Shown here: positions 58,278 through 64,000 of the stretch, piece after piece
Numbering within the stretch: the first letter of the stretch is position 1
How the letters are laid out: each line of letters starts with the position of its first letter
Source of the DNA: Mucor racemosus
Lineage: Eukaryota; Mucoromycota; Mucoromycetes; Mucorales; Mucoraceae
DNA: 64,000 nt
Assembly: GCA_027405735.1 (NCBI GenBank)
Contig: JAPEHQ010000007.1
Span: 1-64,000, forward strand
Direction of reading: 5' to 3'
Position numbers and translations under genes: made by a program
The notes under the pieces: generated by a model
Told to the model about the DNA's origin: nothing
Databases searched by the model: none
What the model saw: only the letters and a program-made list of their open reading frames with translations

Positions 58278-60443
58278 ATAAAATTAGATTAGTTTTTATA
58301 TATCGCATATCCAAATATTATATGTATATTATTTGAGAGCATTTTTACCCTGTCATTTACAATTTGCCAATGGTTTCTTAGATTGAATGATAAATGTTTC
58401 TTCCTCTCTCTGGCTTCTTTCAAGAGCCTCAATCCATTCTCTTGAATCTCGCCCTTCTGCTATGATTTATGTATAGCTGCCTCTCATCCACTTCTATTTT
58501 TCACCAAAATGTCCGCATCCAGACCTGCTAGTGTATCAACAAAATAGGATTTAGCCGCAGATGCTTAGCTCTGAAGACTGATTCAATACACACAAAGTGT
58601 ACTCAATTTTACAATTTCAAAAAGCCCAATTCAGTCGAATTAATTTCGTTTTTGCTAGTTAGTATTTACAGTTAAAAGATCTACATAGCCTGATAATTGC
58701 TCAAATATAATTCTTGTATCATCAAAGGAGGAAGAAAAATAGTTTTCGATTTATTGATGTAGATAGTCAAAAATTGACACAATAGCATTTAAGGTAAAAT
58801 ATACCCAATGTTGTGTTACAGTCTTAAAATAGGCGACTTAATAAGAATAAAATGAAATGCTAACATAGTACTTGCTCTTGTTGTTCAAATGAACAAATTA
58901 CAGTATGAAAATACAACTGCATTATAAGATATGGATCCTCTATTACATGTAATTTTGCCGAAACCATCAAAAATGCGCATTTTTTAAAGAATAATTTTAT
59001 GCAATTTTTGCACTAAACTGAAGCTCAAATTAGGTCAGATCCATTTCTTATATCATGCAGCTTCTTCTTATATTTTTATCTCGACTTTTTGGGATCGTAA
59101 AAAACATGATCAGGATCCACCCCAAAACCCTTACATCTATAAGTAAAAATTGATCGAAATCATAAAATCGACATTTTGACCCAGAAAACGGGATTTTTCA
59201 CTTTACCTTTCCTAAGCTCAAAATGACTGAAATTTTCTAATGATTCACATAAGAGCATTTATTTGGCTAATGATTATTCATAAAACAGACTTTTGTGGAA
59301 AAAATCGTTATTTTTACTTTGTCAAATTGTGCAATTTTTTTGGTGAGATAATCTTAAATAAGTACTACCATTCGACGTAGAATTTAAAGCTTTACTTATA
59401 ACTCTTAATTAGCTTTGTAAGTTTACATAATGGTATCTGGAGAATTATGCGAAAACGTGATTATTTTTTTCCAAAAATGACATTTCATCGATTTGACGAT
59501 CAGAAACGAACTCGGCGTTTAAATAATTTCTCATCACTGAAAAACATACTGTGAATCTGGAAACTACTCTTTCAAAAATGAATGGCTGTCTTACGAAGAA
59601 ACCTACAAAAAATAGAAGAAAAAACTGCACATGCTGAAAATTGATACTATTAACTTAAATATAAAATAAATAAGGTTTAAAGTCTATATAAAATCTTCAA
59701 AATGTATTTTATATGGTGGGCTGAGAATCCAAATGTCTGTAGCAACTCTTATTTCAAGGAATCTTTTTTTTACAACTGGCGTCTCCAAAGCCCATTCATT
59801 ATCAGGCACCAATTCTTCACAAAACCTTGGGTATCATCAATACCCTGTACGCTAATTTTGCATTCATTTGATACCAAAATGTGCTGCTTTTTTTTCTCGT
59901 GTAGACAATATTTTGGTATCTCAATTACTACTAAATCAGCCAGTGCTCTCGTAAAGATTAATAAATCTCTCATTTGTGCCTCCGTACCCGTCATTGGCCC
60001 CAATCTGTCCATGTATGTACATAGCCTGCCTTTCACATGGCTAGCTTCATTTATATATATTAAATTAAAAAGATAAGGCTAAAGCTAACTCTTTTGCATT
60101 GACACAAGGAATGTAACATCCTCTTCTCTCCTTTGTGTGTTTTTTACCTATAGTATTATATAGAGACAAGATTATGGATATGCTTTTATATGATTCTCAT
60201 TATAAAAGAGAGTTTATTAAATTAAATTGATTATTTTACAGAAAGGAAATAGTGTTGTATTAAAAGTAAAAAAAAAAAAAAAATTGGTTGGGGTAAAGTT
60301 TAAAAAAAAGTCTATTATGGATTTATAACGTTAAAAGTTCATTGTTTATAATAAAATGCACCTGCTAGTTGGTATAAAAAAAGATGGTGATACATTTATG
60401 ATTTGTGTGTATAGTGGTACAATAATTTAAGTTTTTTTTTTTT
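58278..60443. other. Gene-poor interval with diverged repeat
   Basis: 2.2 kb. 58,950-59,350 shows wording like the diverged repeats near 26-29 and 45-46 kb (CTGAAGCTCA, GACATTTTGACC). The frames at 59,445-60,076 have no protein-like content. Confidence 0.45.
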
Positions 60444-60927
60444 TTACCAAGGCCATATCCAAGAAGTTCTAGCTTTTTGTGCTGAATGTGGTAAACATGT
60501 ACTATTAGTTGCTGTGGAAGCAGATGTTTGTTGTTGTTGCTGCTGACTGTATCTTTGGTTGTTGAGTGTTGCATTTTTTTCGGTATCAATTGGCTCAGAT
60601 AGATGGCGCACGTGTTTGGTATTATTATTATTATTATTATTATTGCATGCTATCATTTCTTCGTTGCCAGTATAGCGTGGTGTTTCCTTAAATGCAACTG
60701 CTGCTTTCAAACCAGCGGCAATCAACATGTATAGACCTTCTGACAGAAATTCATGCAAACGATAGCGTTCATCGGCTTGTAAGCCAAATTTAATACATTG
60801 AATACCCAAGTCTTGAGCTTTTTGCATAACATGATATTGCGCATCGAACCAAAGGAATAGCTGAATTAAGTAACTAAATATGAATGAAACCAAATCTGTA
60901 TACAAAATGTTAGTCATTGATTTAATG

Positions 60928-60969
<42 letters not shown>

Positions 60970-61760
60970 TAAAATAATGTACCTGGAAGTGGAGATTGCT
61001 TTACTAAAACGGCACAGGTAACGGTTATATCAGTTATATATTGGCCTAATCGTTTGAAACGAGCCATTGGATCACCTCCCCCTTCAATGTAAATGGTTGG
61101 CATGGTAGAAGTGGAAGTAGTGGGTGGTATATCTGAGCTAGTAGTAGCAGTATCCAAAGTAATATCAACAGTTGGCGCAGTGGTATTTGAAGCAGTAGCT
61201 GATTGATAAGCCTTACTACTAATTGTACTTATAGTAGAAGCAATTCTTGATAAAATGAAAGAATTGATCGCAGAACTCTTGATTTCTTCCCCTTGAAGTA
61301 ACTCTTCTTGCTGGATTCTTTTTTGAGATGTTGCTAAATTTAGTATTCCAACCCTTTCCTCTACACTTTGGAGTTTTTCTCTGATAGCCATTTTTGTGCT
61401 ATTATCAGTTTTATCTATAATACATTATTAATGAAACCATTTGATAGATAAATCATCTCATTTAATTTACTTGGTAAAGCCATAAGGATTTTATCTACAC
61501 CAGTCAAGTAAATATCCAATGCAACAGATTCATTTCCTTCTTCGTATTCATCAGCAGCAATAGAAACAAGTTTCATTCCTTGAGAAATACTATGTCGATC
61601 AATATTACTAGGTAAATTGACTACTTGTTTACTGTTATTATTATTGCCCTTGAAAGTATTTGTAACATCATCTTTGATTTTTTCTGCAAGAGCACTCATT
61701 TCTGATGTCCAAGAAGTACTAGGAGTAGGTGTAGGACTATGCAATTGTTGTTGCTGTTGC

Positions 61761-61806
<46 letters not shown>

Positions 61807-62062
61807 GCATGGTATCATATGGTGGAGGAGCTGGAATATATTCGGCACTATAACTCATTTGCGGATGATGATAGTAATTGTTTGCGGGTAGAGTTGGTGT
61901 CGAAGCATGCATAGCTAATCTTGATCCCAAATTATGCTGAGAATTACTACTTCGAGCATTTGATTTATTTTTTGATTTTTGATTGTGCTTTGATCCCAAT
62001 GAAGACATTGATTCAATTTTATTTGCAGAATTATGTAGAATAGAAGAGACAAACGATGCCAT
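60444..62062 (-). CDS. MIT-domain protein with polyglutamine tract
   Basis: 491 aa. Exons 61,471-62,062; 60,983-61,414; 60,444-60,895, phases closing. The N-terminus is Ser/Asn-rich and Pro-rich with about 21 Gln (61,745-61,807). The MIT three-helix domain spans the first intron: QGMKLVSIAADEYEEGNESV, ALDIYLTGVDKILMALP, then NKTDNSTKMAIREKLQSVEE. MIT domains bind ESCRT-III tails, so a role in endosomal sorting or trafficking is likely. A second conserved region: FSYLIQLFLWFDAQYHVMQK, DLGIQCIKFGLQADERYRLH, EFLSEGLYMLIAAGLKAAVA, amphipathic helices of unknown role. The C-terminus is Asn/Gln-rich. Confidence 0.82.
60896..60982 (-). other. MIT-gene intron with a long T tract
   Basis: Donor gtacat, acceptor acag. 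The coding strand holds an uninterrupted run of about 37-38 T (A on the + strand, 60,929-60,966). It is probably length-variable and may be a consensus problem. Confidence 0.7.
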
Positions 62063-63465
62063 TATGTTTGTTTATTTGTTTGTTTTGAAAAAAGAAAAAG
62101 AAAGCAAGAACAAGAAAAGAAAGAGAAAAAGAGAGACAAAAGCAAGAACCGTGATAATGGATTTATAAATGTAATGAAATTTGGATTAAAATTCAATCAT
62201 TCGCATGTGATAATTGCTTTTAGCATTTAATTAGTCGAATGAAAACATCTATTTTCGGTTGGAAACCTTCCTTTTATTTTGACAATGGTCTCTTCGATTT
62301 AGAAACAATTTGGTAGGACATAGATAGCGGACTCGGATGCAAAAACAAGCAGCTTCCATTGATATAAGTATCCCATTTAAGCTTTTATTTTACTTGCATT
62401 TATACAATTGAATTCAAAATACAATTGTTGTAACAAATAATACAAATTATCCATACAAAAATGATGAAAAGTGAGTGTTTTTCCCTGGTTTATTGCAAAT
62501 TCTCGGTCAGTCGGAACCCTAAACTACAACTGTGAAATAATGTGTACGACCCGACTTTGGAAGTCCCAGATCAACGTACAACTATCAATGATAAATGATT
62601 TTATAATTTGAGGAAACCCCTGAAAATGATAATGTAAAGCTATCATGGGAGAAGTCATCCAGTGAAAGATAACGCATATTCAGAAACTGGTTGATTTAAA
62701 AAGAAAATCAACTGATTATTTGAGATAATGTATATTCATAAAATGATAGCAAATCAAGTGCACGGTCCTATTAGATTTGGTTAAGAATATTTTTCTTCTG
62801 CTAGACACAGTATAACTCTCTCGGAATACACAAAAAAAAAACTCTAATTGATGTACATACCATTTTTGAACAGTCAATGGGGGAGACTTTAGGATAAATA
62901 CAACAAATCTATTGGGTCGCATCTGCTATATTTCATATGAGAAATGTTAAAAATAGCTAAACTTTATATACACTTGTCTAATCATCTTTGTCGAAAAACA
63001 CATTTCTTTTCCGGTAGGTGCATGTATAAATGTGCTATATATATTCAATTAATAATTCAACTTATAAATTGTTATTAAATATATATAGTGTTATCTGCCT
63101 GGAATAAAATAACAACAATAAACAAAAGCCATGTCTTGAATCTGTGTTTTTCATAGGCATAGCAAAAACCAAGCTTTAACTATATTGAGCATATTGTTAT
63201 CATTCATCATAAATAAATAAATAAAGAAGGGTTATTTAGGGATATGTGTAACTTTTACCAAAAGTAAAATGACACATGAAATTTAAACATGTCGGAGCAT
63301 GTCTAATGCTTTTCTTTCTAATGATACCTCGGGTTAAGAAACCAAATACATACATACATACTATATTTAACTAATGTTAATTGCATGTATGTATGCAAAA
63401 CCACAAAATGATCGAGTTTATAATGTAGTCAGTGAGTTTTATTCCTGAATAAAAATTATTTGCAG
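62063..63465. other. Intergenic, no gene seen
   Basis: AT-rich, with an AAGA/GAAA-rich stretch at 62,090-62,145 just upstream of the MIT gene. No protein-like ORF. Confidence 0.45.
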
Positions 63466-63545
63466 CTGATAAATCAAGAGAACCATCAACTGCACCTGAA
63501 GCTGATAAAAAAGATTCTAGTAACTTGGCAAATGCTAGCATTTAA
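63466..63545 (+). pseudogene. Possible terminal-exon remnant
   Basis: After an acceptor-like ttgcag, an open stretch reads ADKSREPSTAPEADKKDSSN then LANASI-stop. Composition is like a disordered protein tail, unlike the surrounding non-coding DNA. No upstream exon was found within 400 nt. Weak call. Confidence 0.2.
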
Positions 63546-64000
63546 CCGAAATTAACCTATATTAGCACTCGGTTCTAGGCAATTTAAGTCCATTTCCAAG
63601 TCGAAGCATTACTGCAACTCCATTCTGATCAATTATTCAACATAGATTTTGCCTTGCCATGCCTCATCTAAGATCTTTATTAAATCATATAGTTGAAACG
63701 ATGATATGCTTTTTTTTTTTTTTTTTTTTTTTTTGAAGAGCTCATCTTCTGAAAACCCTTATACTTTGTCTATGATCTGATAGCAATCAGATTTAATTTC
63801 GAGACATTTCTTTGTAATGGAACAAGGTTTTCATTTGTATTTGACAATCTTCGTTCGTATTCAACATTTCGTTTCAACCTATCGCATTGATATTAGTATT
63901 CGTTTTAATTAATTAAATATGTAACACTGCTCTTGTTTCATACTATACATACAAAGTGAGAGAAAAAGAAGTCGATAATGAGGCTAATAACCAAATAATC
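63546..64000. other. Intergenic to window edge
   Basis: Contains a T-run at 63,711-63,734. No gene seen. Confidence 0.45.

Noticed and set aside
61617..61853. + strand poly-Cys ORF
   Set aside because: Antisense of the polyglutamine tract.

Overview
This is AT-rich nuclear DNA from a fungus, most likely an early-diverging (Mucoromycota / Mucorales-type) species. Short GT-AG introns of about 50-90 nt run through nearly every gene. The gene set is fungal: an LRR-PP2C adenylate cyclase, ALG6, MOB2, an MHYT-domain membrane protein, a fungal-type GST pair and a PAQR/IZH protein. It includes a methionine synthase reductase, an enzyme of B12-dependent methionine synthesis that is absent from yeasts and most Dikarya but known in basal fungi. 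I see no rRNA, tRNA or CRISPR.

Layout. 1-3499: 3' part of an adenylate cyclase gene (+), broken by many one-base losses. 4433-8250: repeat-rich block with two solo LTRs nested in an older element. 8385-10198: FLVCR/DIRC2-like MFS transporter (+), also with frameshifts, convergent with a phosducin-like/TXNDC9 gene (10232-10944, -). 11913-13832: BCS1-like AAA ATPase (+). 14343-16294: cytochrome P450 (-). 16975-18165: three unrelated repeats. 18708-19452: unidentified gene (-). 19907-21727: ALG6 (+). 22104-24483: methionine synthase reductase (-). 24484-29300: intergenic, with a direct duplication of about 1 kb. 29314-32752: head-to-head pair of GST-like paralogues. 33295-36541: MHYT-domain protein (-). 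36542-40597: no gene seen. 40598-42313: 571-aa protein of unclear role (+). 42714-44041: PAQR/hemolysin III family receptor (-). 46599-50770: second copy of the repeat block, with B-type sequence inverted relative to 4433-6356, carrying a decayed dynein intermediate chain WD40 fragment. 53676-54062: small secreted double-psi beta-barrel protein (-). 57291-58277: MOB2 (+). 60444-62062: MIT-domain protein (-).

The genes are independent eukaryotic units, not operons. Shared themes are signalling and polarity (adenylate cyclase, MOB2, MHYT, PAQR), redox and detoxification (P450, GST pair), and ER glycosylation and one-carbon metabolism (ALG6, MTRR). The most informative non-genic structure is the layered repeat history. 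Old A and B repeats occur in several copies. Two solo LTRs with intact 5-bp target duplications sit in one A copy, and their empty sites can be read in the other A copies. Exon junctions were read by eye from GT-AG sites and reading-frame continuity; most multi-exon models below close in frame.
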